Assembly: GCF_015689175.1 (NCBI RefSeq)
Contig: NZ_CP065047.1
Coordinates: 1,488,001 to 1,552,000 of the forward strand
Reading direction: 5' to 3'
Source of the DNA: Mycobacterium kubicae
GTDB taxonomy: Bacteria; Actinomycetota; Actinomycetes; Mycobacteriales; Mycobacteriaceae
Length of the DNA stretch: 64,000 nt
Every line of letters begins with the position of its first letter. Within the stretch, counting starts at the first letter, position 1. Made by a program: the position numbers and the translations under genes. A model generated the notes under the pieces. That model was not told the origin of the DNA. It did no database searches and saw nothing but the letters and a program-made list of their open reading frames with translations. Of the stretch, positions 26,942 through 36,231 are shown one piece after another.

Positions 26942-26968
26942 TCGTACACCACGTCCCTGGACTTGACC
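26942..26968 (-). repeat. IS256-family terminal inverted repeat, right
   Basis: Right end of the IS256-family element, complementary to 22393-22419 at 20 of 27 positions. The 8-bp duplication TGGCCCGG follows at 26969-26976. Confidence 0.85.
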
Positions 26969-27148
26969 TGGCCCGGCCTCATAGGCCACTCGCACCGGGC
27001 CTCGCAACCGGTGCAACCAATCCAAGATCTCACCGTGATCAGGACACAACCGCGCCCGTTCGACTCGACCCGTCTGTTCATCGACGGCATGAGCAACCAC
27101 CGAAAGCGCGTGCACGTCCAACCCGACACTCGTACCGTTGAAACTCAC
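26969..27148 (-). pseudogene. IS110-family transposase, 5' part
   Basis: The first 60 codons of the IS110-family transposase, from a GTG at 27148 with AGGAGG upstream, through the family N-terminus (SVGLDVHALSVVAHAVD, where the Asp of GLDVH is the first catalytic acidic residue) to VAYEAGP. Here the IS256-family element interrupts it; the gene resumes at 22384 reading leftwards (TGFGLARALADAQ). The bases 26969-26976 are the right copy of the duplication TGGCCCGG. Confidence 0.9.
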
Positions 27149-27266
27149 CTGAGGCCTCCTGATCTGCAACTGTGGCTCTACCCGTGCGAGTGTTCACCCG
27201 ACACCGGCAACCCACGTCCGATTGCAGCCCGAGGCCTTCGGCCTCGAGTCAGCCTCCATACCGTCT

Positions 27267-28479
27267 AGGCACCGTCACACCGGAAACCGTGGTCGAGACC
27301 CGGCTTGCCGAGTCGACGGGGGGTCTTGCTGACGCGCTCTCGATGGCAGAAGCCGAGTGGCAACGGGTTCGGGGACGAATGATCTTCGAACAAGAGGAGC
27401 TGGACTGGGAGGTCTACCGGTTGTACGGCCTGATCGACGCCGACCTCACGTACTGGGGCTCCGCTATCGAAGGAATTGTCCTCGGGCAGCGGGCGTTTGA
27501 GATTAACCTTGCCCGACGTGTCGAAGAAGGCGCCGAGGAGACGGCGTGGTTCGAACGTCACAATTCGACTGCGGTCACGGAGCTGCCCGCATCCTGGCCC
27601 GACGACTACAAATCCCTTGTTCAGCGTCGGCTCGAACTGATCGAGTCAGACCGCAACATCCGTCTGTTGGAGCAGCCAGAGTTCAAGCGCCGCTGGGCCA
27701 TCACTGATTGGTCGACTCAGCGAAAGGGGGCGCTGCAACAAGCAGTCCTCGACCGCCTTGAGGGCCCGACGCTATGGCAGGACGCGCAAGGCCCAACCAC
27801 GAGGTCGGTGGCCGAGCTCGCGGATCTACTCCGTGCAGACACGGTGCTGAAGGAACTCGCTCGTGCACTCACCGGCACCGCTGAGCCAGATCTTGCTGCC
27901 TTGATTGGAGGTCTGATCTCGGATGAGGCGGTGCCATTCCTGGCCGCCTACCGTTACAAACCTGCTGGAGTTGAGAAGTACCGGGCGTGGCAGGAGGTGT
28001 GGGCTTTGCAGCGTCGCGAGGACGCCGGCGAAAAAGTCACGATCCCGGTGCCGCCCAAGTATGCCCAGGTCGACTTTCGAAAGACGACGTATTGGAAAGC
28101 GCGTGGCAAGCTCGACGTACCCAAGGAGCGGTTTATCGCGTATCCCGGCGTGACGCGCGAAGGCGACCCGACGCCTGTGCTCGGATGGGCCGGGTGGTCC
28201 CACCGAGATCAGGCGCTTGCTCTTGCCCGCGAGATTCCTGTCCAACAGGCGCTGGGTGCCGATGACGCCGCCCTGGAGCCGCTGGTGGCGGGGCTGGTGG
28301 AATTGGAACCCTGGCTCGCGCAGTGGCATTCGGAGATCGAGCCCCAATTCGGTGCAAGCCCGGCCTCGGTCATCACAGGCGTTGTTGACCAGTACCTTGC
28401 CCGCATGGAGAAGACGCGCGTGCAAGTGACGGAGTGGATGCCACCGGCCCCAACCCGAGGACGGAGGGCATCGCGATGA
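27267..28479 (+). pseudogene. pglX: pglX, 3' part: C-terminal domain of the BREX methyltransferase
   Basis: Codes for the last 404 residues of PglX, starting GTVTPETVVETRLAEST. The conserved C-terminal block follows (MIFEQEELDWEVYRLYGLID, GQRAFEINLARR, RLELIESDRNIRLLEQPEF, YWKARGKLDVPKERFIAYPG). The open frame extends back to 27172 into the IS110 end, so a stray fusion fragment could be made, but it would lack the SAM and NPPY motifs. The stop overlaps the pglY start (ATGA), so the original operon coupling is intact on this side. Joined to 18788-21174 it gives 1200 codons including the stop. Confidence 0.93.
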
Positions 28480-31400
28480 CCGATCTGTCTTTGCCGTTGC
28501 GGGACGCCATCGACATCCCGCTCGCCGTCCACGACGACGACTTCGTCCTGCAGATCCATCGCGCGCAAGAGGCCGCCAGTCAGACACTTTCCGACTATGT
28601 GGTGACTGAGTCGATCGCGGAGTCATTCGAGAAGGGTCTGACCCTGGTCGAGGCGACACTGTCGAGCGGATCGTCAAAAGGCGCATTCATCCACGGCTCC
28701 TTCGGTTCCGGTAAGTCGCACTACATGGCCGTCATGCATCTGCTGCTTGCCGGCAACACACAGGCCAGAGCACTCCAAGGACTTCAGGCTCAAGTCGCCA
28801 AGCACGAGGGCCTGCTCAGCCGAAAACTGCTTGCGATCGACTACCACTTGATCGGAGCAGAGTCATTCGAGTCCGCACTCTTTGGTGGCTACCTCGCGAC
28901 CATAAAGAAGCGGCATCCGGGCGAACCCGTGCCCGTGTTGCACCGTTCGGACGCGCTGTTCGAGAACGCCGACCAATTGCGCTCCCAGCTTGGAGACGAG
29001 CAATTCTTCTCTCGGTTCGAGGCAAGCGCCTCCGGCTCCTCTGGCTGGGGCACGTTCGCCACCACGTTGACTCCCGAGTTGTACGACGCTGCGCGGACGA
29101 AACCAGCAGGCGACGCCGACCGTCAAAGAGTTGTTGGTGACCTTGTAAGTACCTACTTCCCGGCCTTCGAAAACACGGGCACCTGGCTCGACATGACCGA
29201 CGGCCTCCACGCGATGACCGAGCACGCGAAGGGTCTCGGTTACGAGGGGGTCGTGCTCTTCCTCGACGAACTTGTGCTGTGGCTGGCAAATCATCTGCGC
29301 GACACCGCGTTTATTCAGTCCGAAACATCAAAGGTCGCCAAGCTTGTCGAGACGGGAATCGGCGCACTCCCAATCCCGTTGGCGTCCTTCGTCGCTCGTC
29401 AGCGCAACCTCAAGGACTTCCTTGGCGGTGGTGCAGTCGGTGCCGAGCAGGTCGCGCTGGACGACTCCTTCCAGTGGTGGGAGGGCCGGTTCGAGAAGAT
29501 CACTCTAGCTGCGGCCAACCTTCCTCAGATCGTCAACAAGCGACTTCTTGAGCCGACATCCGATGCTGGGCGGGATGCCCTGGCCGCCGCCGTGGCTCGC
29601 GTACGCGCGAACCCGGTGGCCTTCAAACACCTACTCATCGACGAAGCCGGTTCTGCCGCAGTAGATTTCGAGCAGGTTTATCCGTTCTCGCCCGCGTTGG
29701 TTGACGCTATGGTCGCCCTTTCATCGATCATGCAGCGAGAGCGCACGGCGCTAAAGATCATGAGCGAATTGCTGACGCGGGGTCGTGACGAATTGACAGT
29801 CGGTGACGTCATCCCTGTCGGTGACCTCTTCGACGTGGTCGTCCTGGGCGATGCTGAACCGCTGACCGACGACATGAAGAACCTGTTCCGAGCGGCGCGC
29901 GCTTTCTACACCCGCAAGATGCGGCCTTACCTATTAAACCGGCACAGCCTCACCGAGGAGGAAGCGAAAGGGCTGGCGCGCAACCATGCTTTCCGTCGAG
30001 ACGACCGTCTCGCCAAGACTCTTTTGGTTGCTGCCATCGCCCCGGGTGCGGCCTCGTTGAAGGACCTGACTGCATCGAAGTTGGCGGCGCTTAACTTCGG
30101 CACCGTGGTATCGATGATCCCCGGCCAGGAAGCAGTCCAGGTCGTCGCTCTTGCCCGTGACTGGGCGAAGGAGTTCGGTGAAGTCACCGTCGGAACGCAG
30201 ACGGCTGATCCAGTGATCACATTGCAACTGTCCGGTGTCGACTACGACTCGGTCCTCGTCCACGTCCAGAACGAGGACACCCACGAGAACCGGCGCCGCC
30301 TGTTGCGGCAGTTACTCGCGGGGCAGATCGGCGCCTCTTTGACTGGTGCGTTGGGTAGCGAGTATTCGCTGACGCACGTGTGGCGCGGTCAGAAGCGAGA
30401 AGTCGACGTCGTCTTCGGCAACGTTCGCGACACCCGAACGCTTCCTGATGCCGCTCTCATGGCGACCGACGGACGTTGGAAGTTGGTCATTGACTTCCCG
30501 TTTGATGACGCGGGCCACCCGCCGTCGGATGACGTATGGCGGCTTGTGCAGCTCAAGCAGGATGGCCGGGAGAGCGACACGATCGCTTGGCTGCCCCACT
30601 TCCTAACCGCCTCGCGCATGGATGACATCGGCAAGCTCGTCGTGCTCGACTACCTGCTGACGGGCGCGCGGTTCGACCAATATTCGACATCGCTGCCGGT
30701 CAACGACCGAGAGCCCGCGCGTAGGCAACTCGCCAACCAACGAGAGTCCCTGAGCGATCAGATCGTGCTGGCTTTGCGTCAGGCCTACGGCATTGACGCA
30801 GCCACTGACGACCATCTCGGCGAGCGTGTGCCCGAAGGCAACACTTTCGTCACCCTCGCGCCTGACTACGACCCGCAGAAACCGTCGTCCCCTTCTTTCT
30901 CCGATGCGGCCGTAGCCGTGCTGGGCGGCGGCCTTGATGCGCGATTCCCGAGGCACCCCGACGTCGATCGGGGTACTGACGAGGTCCGCAGGGCTGAGTT
31001 CAACGCCGTGCTCGACCTGGCGCGCGAGGCGATGACCAAGGGCGGTCGCATCGATACGGTTGATCGGAATACTGCTAGCAGGGTGCGGAGGGTGATCGAC
31101 GCTTACGGGGTCGGCACCTTGCGCGAAGTAACGTACGTTCTGGATACGGTGCACTTCGCGTGGCATGACGACTTTACGAGGGCACTCGCCAGCGGCGACC
31201 CAATCGTCGGCACCCTTCGAGCGGCGCTTGCGCCCACCGGCATGACCGCCGATGCACAGGACCTATTGATTCTGGCGTGGGTGGCACTCACCGATAGGCA
31301 ACTCCTCCGCCACGGGTCGCCAGTCGGGTCGCCCGGAATCGGCGGGTTATACAATGACATCACTCTTCGCGAGCCAGTCCTTCCGAGCCAAGAGGATTGG

Positions 31401-32258
31401 ACCAACGCCCTTAATCGGGCCAAGGCGGTGTTCGGCATCGGAGCCGGTGAGCACCATCTCTCTAGCAGTGCAGTACAGCGCGTCGGGGACGAGTTGGCGA
31501 CGACGATGCGCCACCTTGATCGTGGTGCGACCGACCTTGTCAGCGCGCTGGAAGCCCACAGTGACGTGCTCGGACTGAGCGACGTCAGTCCGCGTCTTGG
31601 CACTGGCCGTCGCGCCCGGGATCTCATCGTGGCACTGCGCGATGCCGCTGACCATGTTGACCGGATTCGGGTGCTCGCCGACTTCGACCTTCCTAATGAG
31701 CTGCAACCACTCGCGCGGTCACTCGCCACAGCGGCAGACGTTGCGGCGGCTCTTCAAGGTGCGAATTGGCAGCTCCTGAACCAACTTCCGACCTTGGGCG
31801 AGCGGGCAGCCAACGCGCTTACCGCGTTGCGGAGCGCCGCCGAAGCTGACCAGATGCATGTCGACCTGGCTCCTGCTCTTATCGCAGCAGCTCAGGAGGT
31901 CACTCGGATTCTCGTCGAGCGACGCGGCAAGGAAGACGGATTCGGCGGCGATTCCGTGGCCCAGCAGGAACGGGTGCGTCGTGAGCAAGAGGACCGACGT
32001 CGACGCGAGCAGGAAGAGGAACTCAAGCGGCGCGAGCAGGAGGCCGCCGACCGCGAGCGTCGTTTGCGCGAACAGGAGGAAGAGTTCCGCCGTCGGCAAG
32101 AGGAGGCGCAACGCGACGCTGAAACACGCGCGAGCCAGGAGCACACGGTCGAGGTAGAGGGTGTGTCGCAGCTCGAGGCCCTGCTCAAGGATCTGACCAA
32201 AGAACTCAGCCGTCCGGTCGAGGGCAAGAAGCTAAGGGTCGACTGGCGATGGTTTTGA
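28476..32258 (+). CDS. pglY: BREX type 2 ATPase PglY
   Basis: A 1260-residue P-loop ATPase of the PglY family, a core BREX-2/Pgl component. Walker A is [18 protein letters not shown] near residue 75, and [16 protein letters not shown] near 265 is the probable Walker B. The last 120 residues form a highly charged Glu/Arg coiled coil ([20 protein letters not shown] and onwards). The start at 28476 is chosen over the longer frame from 28434 because GGAGG lies just upstream and because the ATGA overlap with the pglX stop is standard coupling. PglY is required for phage resistance with PglX and PglZ; its exact activity is not settled. Intact here. It overlaps pglZ by ten bases. Confidence 0.93.
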   Translation: MTDLSLPLRDAIDIPLAVHDDDFVLQIHRAQEAASQTLSDYVVTESIAESFEKGLTLVEATLSSGSSKGAFIHGSFGSGKSHYMAVMHLLLAGNTQARALQGLQAQVAKHEGLLSRKLLAIDYHLIGAESFESALFGGYLATIKKRHPGEPVPVLHRSDALFENADQLRSQLGDEQFFSRFEASASGSSGWGTFATTLTPELYDAARTKPAGDADRQRVVGDLVSTYFPAFENTGTWLDMTDGLHAMTEHAKGLGYEGVVLFLDELVLWLANHLRDTAFIQSETSKVAKLVETGIGALPIPLASFVARQRNLKDFLGGGAVGAEQVALDDSFQWWEGRFEKITLAAANLPQIVNKRLLEPTSDAGRDALAAAVARVRANPVAFKHLLIDEAGSAAVDFEQVYPFSPALVDAMVALSSIMQRERTALKIMSELLTRGRDELTVGDVIPVGDLFDVVVLGDAEPLTDDMKNLFRAARAFYTRKMRPYLLNRHSLTEEEAKGLARNHAFRRDDRLAKTLLVAAIAPGAASLKDLTASKLAALNFGTVVSMIPGQEAVQVVALARDWAKEFGEVTVGTQTADPVITLQLSGVDYDSVLVHVQNEDTHENRRRLLRQLLAGQIGASLTGALGSEYSLTHVWRGQKREVDVVFGNVRDTRTLPDAALMATDGRWKLVIDFPFDDAGHPPSDDVWRLVQLKQDGRESDTIAWLPHFLTASRMDDIGKLVVLDYLLTGARFDQYSTSLPVNDREPARRQLANQRESLSDQIVLALRQAYGIDAATDDHLGERVPEGNTFVTLAPDYDPQKPSSPSFSDAAVAVLGGGLDARFPRHPDVDRGTDEVRRAEFNAVLDLAREAMTKGGRIDTVDRNTASRVRRVIDAYGVGTLREVTYVLDTVHFAWHDDFTRALASGDPIVGTLRAALAPTGMTADAQDLLILAWVALTDRQLLRHGSPVGSPGIGGLYNDITLREPVLPSQEDWTNALNRAKAVFGIGAGEHHLSSSAVQRVGDELATTMRHLDRGATDLVSALEAHSDVLGLSDVSPRLGTGRRARDLIVALRDAADHVDRIRVLADFDLPNELQPLARSLATAADVAAALQGANWQLLNQLPTLGERAANALTALRSAAEADQMHVDLAPALIAAAQEVTRILVERRGKEDGFGGDSVAQQERVRREQEDRRRREQEEELKRREQEAADRERRLREQEEEFRRRQEEAQRDAETRASQEHTVEVEGVSQLEALLKDLTKELSRPVEGKKLRVDWRWF

Positions 32259-34894
32259 GCGAGCGGCAGCTCCGCACCGTCAGCGTCTCTCCGGCGATGG
32301 TGCAGCAGCGAGCGGTAGACCTGGTCAAGTCGGACGCCCAGATTCTTCTGCTTCGTGCTCGCCCTGAGTGGAGCCGAGGAGACATCAAGGTCGGAGACGA
32401 AGTCGTCCGGGTCCTGCCCGCGGTATCGCAGCTTGCCGTCCTCGACATCCTTGCCACGCTGTCAACCGATGAGCGCGCCATTGTCCTAACCGACCGGCCT
32501 GAGGAGGACCTCGGGGACGCAGTACTTTCGCGCGCCTACAAGTATGGGATCGAACTTCCAGACGAGTGGCAGGCTGTGCCTCGGCTGTTCCCGGGGGCAA
32601 TCGAAGTCGGCCGCGATCTCCGGCGTCTGGACTGGGCGGCAACAGCATTGCTTGATCACCAGCCGCCCGGTGGATGGCCGCGGTCGGTGGAACCTGCGTT
32701 GACCGCTCGCCATGCCATCGGCTCTCTCCTCGCTCATGTCCTCGGACTTGGTGCTGACGCTCAGCTTGACGGCGTTCTGCTCTTAACGGCTCTCGGAAGA
32801 CGCAATGTGCGTGCTGCTTGGGTCGCAGTTGATGCTCAGTTGAGGCGGCATCTTATTGACTGGGCTGGGGCCGAATTAGGCGATCCGGCTGCTTCCGCCT
32901 TGCAGATCGCTCAGCGCAATGAGCATGTCACCCCCCTTGCAGTCGGCCTCGCCTTGGACGTCTTGTGGCCCGAGGATGGCACTCCGCCCACGGAGACACA
33001 GGTTTCCGCGCGGGTGCGGGTCGAGACCTTCGTCGACGGAAAGGCGGTACCCGTCGACATCGCGAAAGACGTTGCGAGACTGGCGAAAGCGGCAGTGCTG
33101 CGACTGGAAGTCGACAGCTCTCCGGAGCTCGGTGTGGCCTTACAACAAGCAGAAGCACTCCTCGGCGACCTTGGCTGGCCCGAGGGCGCCGAGCAGTCGG
33201 CTGTCCTACGTCCCGGATACCTGGCTCGCGTCCGTTCCCTCGCAGAGGCACTGACCTCCGGTGAGGAGGTCGAGAACGCCCTCGCTCGTGTGCTAGAGCA
33301 CCGCGACGGAAATACCTCGCAGGCGCCGATCATGGCAGTCCGTCTGCACCGGTGGCTCGCCACCACCGAGGATGCCTCGATATCCCTCGGCGGCGATCTG
33401 CAACGGCAGATGAATGACGGTGCTTGGGTCGACGCCGCCGTAGGTGCCGTGTGGAACGGCTCGAATGATCTGGTTGTCACGGAGGCATACCAACAGCTGC
33501 TCGACAAGGTGCACGTTCGCCGGAAGCAGCGTGACCACGCTGCGGCATTGAGACTGGGCCAAGTCAACGCAGCAGGCGACCAAGGAGCGGTTGGCGTAGA
33601 GCGACTGCTGGCCCAGATCGTCGACCCGTGGCGCCGCCAAGGTGGTGCGCTCCTCGTTGTGCTGGATGGAATGAGTAGTGCAATAGCCACGGCACTCGCT
33701 TCCGAGGTCGCCCGGTTGGGTCTCGTGGAGTGGGTTCCCGCGTCAACCCACGCACGGCAGTCGGTCGTCGCGGCGTTGCCGTCGCTGACCAACATCTCTC
33801 GTACTTCACTGTTCTGCGGTGAGGTCTGCTCGGGTACGGGTGAGGACGAGAAGCGCGGGCTGGCAACAGCATTCCCCGGCGCCAAGCTCTTTCATAAGAA
33901 AGATCTGCGATCAGCAGGTGGTGCTTCGCTACCCGACGTTGTACTGGCCGCAATCCGTGATGCCGCGGTGCCTGTGGTCGGAGTGGTGATCAACGCGATC
34001 GACGACGCGACCCACAAGAACGACATGTCATCGTGGGATTGGGATTTGCGTTCGCTAGATCCGCTGCGAGCACTCCTGGAGACTGCAATCTCCGCTCGGC
34101 GGGCGATTATCTTGACGTCCGATCACGGCCACGTTGTCGAACGCAACACCGAGGCCCTCAGTGTCAGCGGTGCCGAGTCTCGTTGGCGGCCAACCTCGAC
34201 CGGTGCTTCCGTCGATGGCGAAGTGCTCGTGTCTGGTCCGCGAGTGGTCGTGCCGGGCGGCGAAGCGGTGCTGCTCTGGCGCGACGATGCGCACTATGGG
34301 CCTCGACACGCGGGCTATCACGGTGGCGCCAGCCTCGCGGAGCTGACAATCCCGGTACTCGTGTTTCAAGCCGCCACCGTCGCGACGGGGGCAGCTGGCT
34401 GGGAGCAGGCCGCACCGCAGATCCCCTTGTGGTGGAACGACCCGATCGGTAGCGATTCGTCAGCCAAGACAAGGGCATTCCCCGAAGGCCTCAAGAAGCC
34501 GAAGAAGGCGGAAGCACAGGGTCAGGGCGAGGGGTTATTTGAGCTCGACGAGCTTCCGAAGCCGCCAGCAATTCCCGCCGGACTGGTCGAAGCGGTGCTC
34601 GCATCGACGACGTACGCGGAACAAAGACGGATGGCTGGCCGGCGGGCTCTCGACGACAGGACCGCAGAAGCGGTGTTGCGCGCACTCGTGGATCGTGGTG
34701 GCCGCGCGCACCAAGACACGGTGGCCGCTGCTGTCGGAATCCCAATCGCCAACGTAGGACAAGTCTTTGCGGCAGTGCGTCGGTTGTTCAACGTAGACGG
34801 ATACGGCGTCATCGAACTCGACACCGATGGCGTCACGCTGCGACTCGACGAGCAGCTCCTGCGTGAGCAGTTCAACGTCGGAAGCGCGCGATGA
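32249..34894 (+). CDS. pglZ: BREX type 2 phosphatase-superfamily protein PglZ
   Basis: An 881-residue PglZ, the BREX hallmark protein with an alkaline-phosphatase-superfamily core. The core spans about residues 460-690: [13 protein letters not shown] near 468 gives the first metal-binding Asp, [15 protein letters not shown] near 575 follows, and [14 protein letters not shown] near 624 provides the Asp and His metal ligands. The N-terminal 450 residues are the helical part typical of type 2 PglZ, and a winged-helix-like tail closes the protein. It starts inside the last codons of pglY and overlaps brxD by four bases (ATGA). In S. coelicolor PglZ acts as the partner that makes PglX tolerable, which makes the loss of pglX here interesting. 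Confidence 0.93.
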   Translation: MVLSERQLRTVSVSPAMVQQRAVDLVKSDAQILLLRARPEWSRGDIKVGDEVVRVLPAVSQLAVLDILATLSTDERAIVLTDRPEEDLGDAVLSRAYKYGIELPDEWQAVPRLFPGAIEVGRDLRRLDWAATALLDHQPPGGWPRSVEPALTARHAIGSLLAHVLGLGADAQLDGVLLLTALGRRNVRAAWVAVDAQLRRHLIDWAGAELGDPAASALQIAQRNEHVTPLAVGLALDVLWPEDGTPPTETQVSARVRVETFVDGKAVPVDIAKDVARLAKAAVLRLEVDSSPELGVALQQAEALLGDLGWPEGAEQSAVLRPGYLARVRSLAEALTSGEEVENALARVLEHRDGNTSQAPIMAVRLHRWLATTEDASISLGGDLQRQMNDGAWVDAAVGAVWNGSNDLVVTEAYQQLLDKVHVRRKQRDHAAALRLGQVNAAGDQGAVGVERLLAQIVDPWRRQGGALLVVLDGMSSAIATALASEVARLGLVEWVPASTHARQSVVAALPSLTNISRTSLFCGEVCSGTGEDEKRGLATAFPGAKLFHKKDLRSAGGASLPDVVLAAIRDAAVPVVGVVINAIDDATHKNDMSSWDWDLRSLDPLRALLETAISARRAIILTSDHGHVVERNTEALSVSGAESRWRPTSTGASVDGEVLVSGPRVVVPGGEAVLLWRDDAHYGPRHAGYHGGASLAELTIPVLVFQAATVATGAAGWEQAAPQIPLWWNDPIGSDSSAKTRAFPEGLKKPKKAEAQGQGEGLFELDELPKPPAIPAGLVEAVLASTTYAEQRRMAGRRALDDRTAEAVLRALVDRGGRAHQDTVAAAVGIPIANVGQVFAAVRRLFNVDGYGVIELDTDGVTLRLDEQLLREQFNVGSAR

Positions 34895-36228
34895 CCGAGG
34901 TTTCGGGCAGCATCAGCCCCCGTCGGCGCAAGGACATCATCGACGCGCTGCGGCGGGGCACCGTGCCACATCAGGGCCTTGACGTCCTCGCCGTCGGCTT
35001 GGCTCGCTTCGAGGATGCCATCGACGAAGAACTCCAGACTGTCTCCGGCGGAGGCGCCGTATTCAAAGCTGTCCGTGGTGAATACGGTTCCGGTAAGACT
35101 ATTTTCTCCCGCTGGCTCACCGAGCGGGCCAAGCGCGCAAGGTTCGCGACCACCGAGGTGCAGATCAGCGAGACAGAGACGCCTCTGCACAAGCTGGAGA
35201 CCGTGTACCGGCGCATCACCGAGAACCTTTCCACTTCGACCACCCAGTCGGGTGCGCTGCGCGACGTCATCGACGGCTGGTTCTACATCCTCGACCACGA
35301 CGTCAAGGATGGAGCCGCAAAATCGGCAGGTTCAGAAGCATCACTCGACTTACTCCAACGTCGACTGTCGGATGTCTCGAAGGAGGCGCCGGCCTTCGCC
35401 GCTGTGCTGAGGCAGTACCGGTTGGCGCAGACGGCGGGTAACTCTGCCGAGGCCGATGGACTGTTGGCGTGGCTTGGTGGTCAGCCTCATGTAGCGACCT
35501 CGGTGAAGCGGGCCGCCGGTGTGCGTGGCGACCTCGACCACTACGGCGCACTTGGGTTCCTCCAGGGGCTGCTCACCGTTCTTCGCGATTCCGACTACGC
35601 GGGCCTTGTCGTCGTCTTCGATGAAGTCGAGACTTTGCAACGTATGCGAAGCGACGTCCGAGAGAAGTCGCTGAACGCTCTTCGTCAGCTCATGGACGAG
35701 ATCGACGGTGGACGGTTTCCTGGGTTGTATCTGCTCCTCACTGGGACACCCGCGTTCTTCGATGGGCAGCAAGGCGTGCAGCGTCTTCCACCACTGGCCC
35801 AACGACTTCAGACCGACTTCACCACGGATGCACGCTTCGACAACCCGCGCGCAACACAGGTCCGCCTCACCGGATTTACGCCCGAGTCGCTCTTGGAGCT
35901 GGGCAGCCGCGTTCGTGACATCTACGCGACCGGAGCCAAAGACCCGGAGCGTGTGAGGACCGTCGTCGATGACGTTTACTTGCGAGACCTTGCAGCCGCG
36001 GTCGGCGGCGAGTTGGGTGGGCGAACCGGAATCGCGCCACGACTCTTCCTCAAGAAGTTGGTCTCCGACGTCCTCGACCGGGTGGACCTCTTCGAGGACT
36101 TCAACCCGCGCCGCGACTACCACCTCACAGTGAGCGCCGACGAGCTGACGCCGGCGGAGCGGGAGGTGCACGCGCGGACCAATCGTGCCCCGGCCGGCAG
36201 CGTCGACGAAATTGAGCTGGATCTCTAG
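34891..36228 (+). CDS. brxD: BREX system ATP-binding protein BrxD
   Basis: A 445-residue AAA-type ATPase matching BrxD. Walker A is VRGEYGSGKTIFSRWL near residue 65 and Walker B is GLVVVFDEVETLQRM near 245. The LLLTGTPAFFDGQQGVQRLPPLAQRL stretch is shared by the family in shorter blocks. BrxD is one of the two accessory genes that extend Pgl to type 2 BREX. ATGA overlap with pglZ; only three bases separate it from brxHI, so all remain one operon. Confidence 0.9.
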   Translation: MTEVSGSISPRRRKDIIDALRRGTVPHQGLDVLAVGLARFEDAIDEELQTVSGGGAVFKAVRGEYGSGKTIFSRWLTERAKRARFATTEVQISETETPLHKLETVYRRITENLSTSTTQSGALRDVIDGWFYILDHDVKDGAAKSAGSEASLDLLQRRLSDVSKEAPAFAAVLRQYRLAQTAGNSAEADGLLAWLGGQPHVATSVKRAAGVRGDLDHYGALGFLQGLLTVLRDSDYAGLVVVFDEVETLQRMRSDVREKSLNALRQLMDEIDGGRFPGLYLLLTGTPAFFDGQQGVQRLPPLAQRLQTDFTTDARFDNPRATQVRLTGFTPESLLELGSRVRDIYATGAKDPERVRTVVDDVYLRDLAAAVGGELGGRTGIAPRLFLKKLVSDVLDRVDLFEDFNPRRDYHLTVSADELTPAEREVHARTNRAPAGSVDEIELDL

Positions 36229-36231
36229 CCG

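Larger units (their letters stand above)
22393..26968 (+). mobile_element. IS256-family insertion sequence, itself interrupted
   Basis: Bounded by imperfect terminal inverted repeats of 27 bases (22393-22419 and 26942-26968; both start GGT, share GTCCAG at positions 7-12 and TGGTGTACGA at 18-27; 20 of 27 match) and by the 8-bp duplication TGGCCCGG. A second inner inverted repeat GTGATTCTTCGAG occurs inside both ends, near 22476 and 26930. The transposase gene is on the plus strand, opposite to the host IS110 gene. Removing the inner 3149-bp cassette leaves 1427 bp, normal for the family. Confidence 0.9.
21175..27266 (-). mobile_element. IS110-family element inserted in pglX, itself carrying two nested elements
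   Basis: Both junctions carry the dinucleotide CT (21173-21174 and 27265-27266), the core reported for IS110/IS621-type recombination, and there is no longer target duplication. Without the nested insertions the element would be 1508 bp with one 360-codon transposase on the minus strand, normal for the family. The 307 bases beyond the transposase stop and the 118 bases before its start are noncoding. Because IS110 elements move precisely, loss of this element would restore pglX. The boundary may be placed on either side of the CT. Confidence 0.85.

Noticed and set aside
27172..27264. Independent gene start for the 435-codon frame ending at 28479
   Set aside because: The first 31 codons are IS110 end sequence; the protein is the PglX C-terminus and the frame is open upstream by chance.
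21175..27266. Composite transposon carrying a recombinase cargo
   Set aside because: The outer halves are the two parts of one IS110 gene, not two copies of an IS, and the ends of each layer belong to different families.
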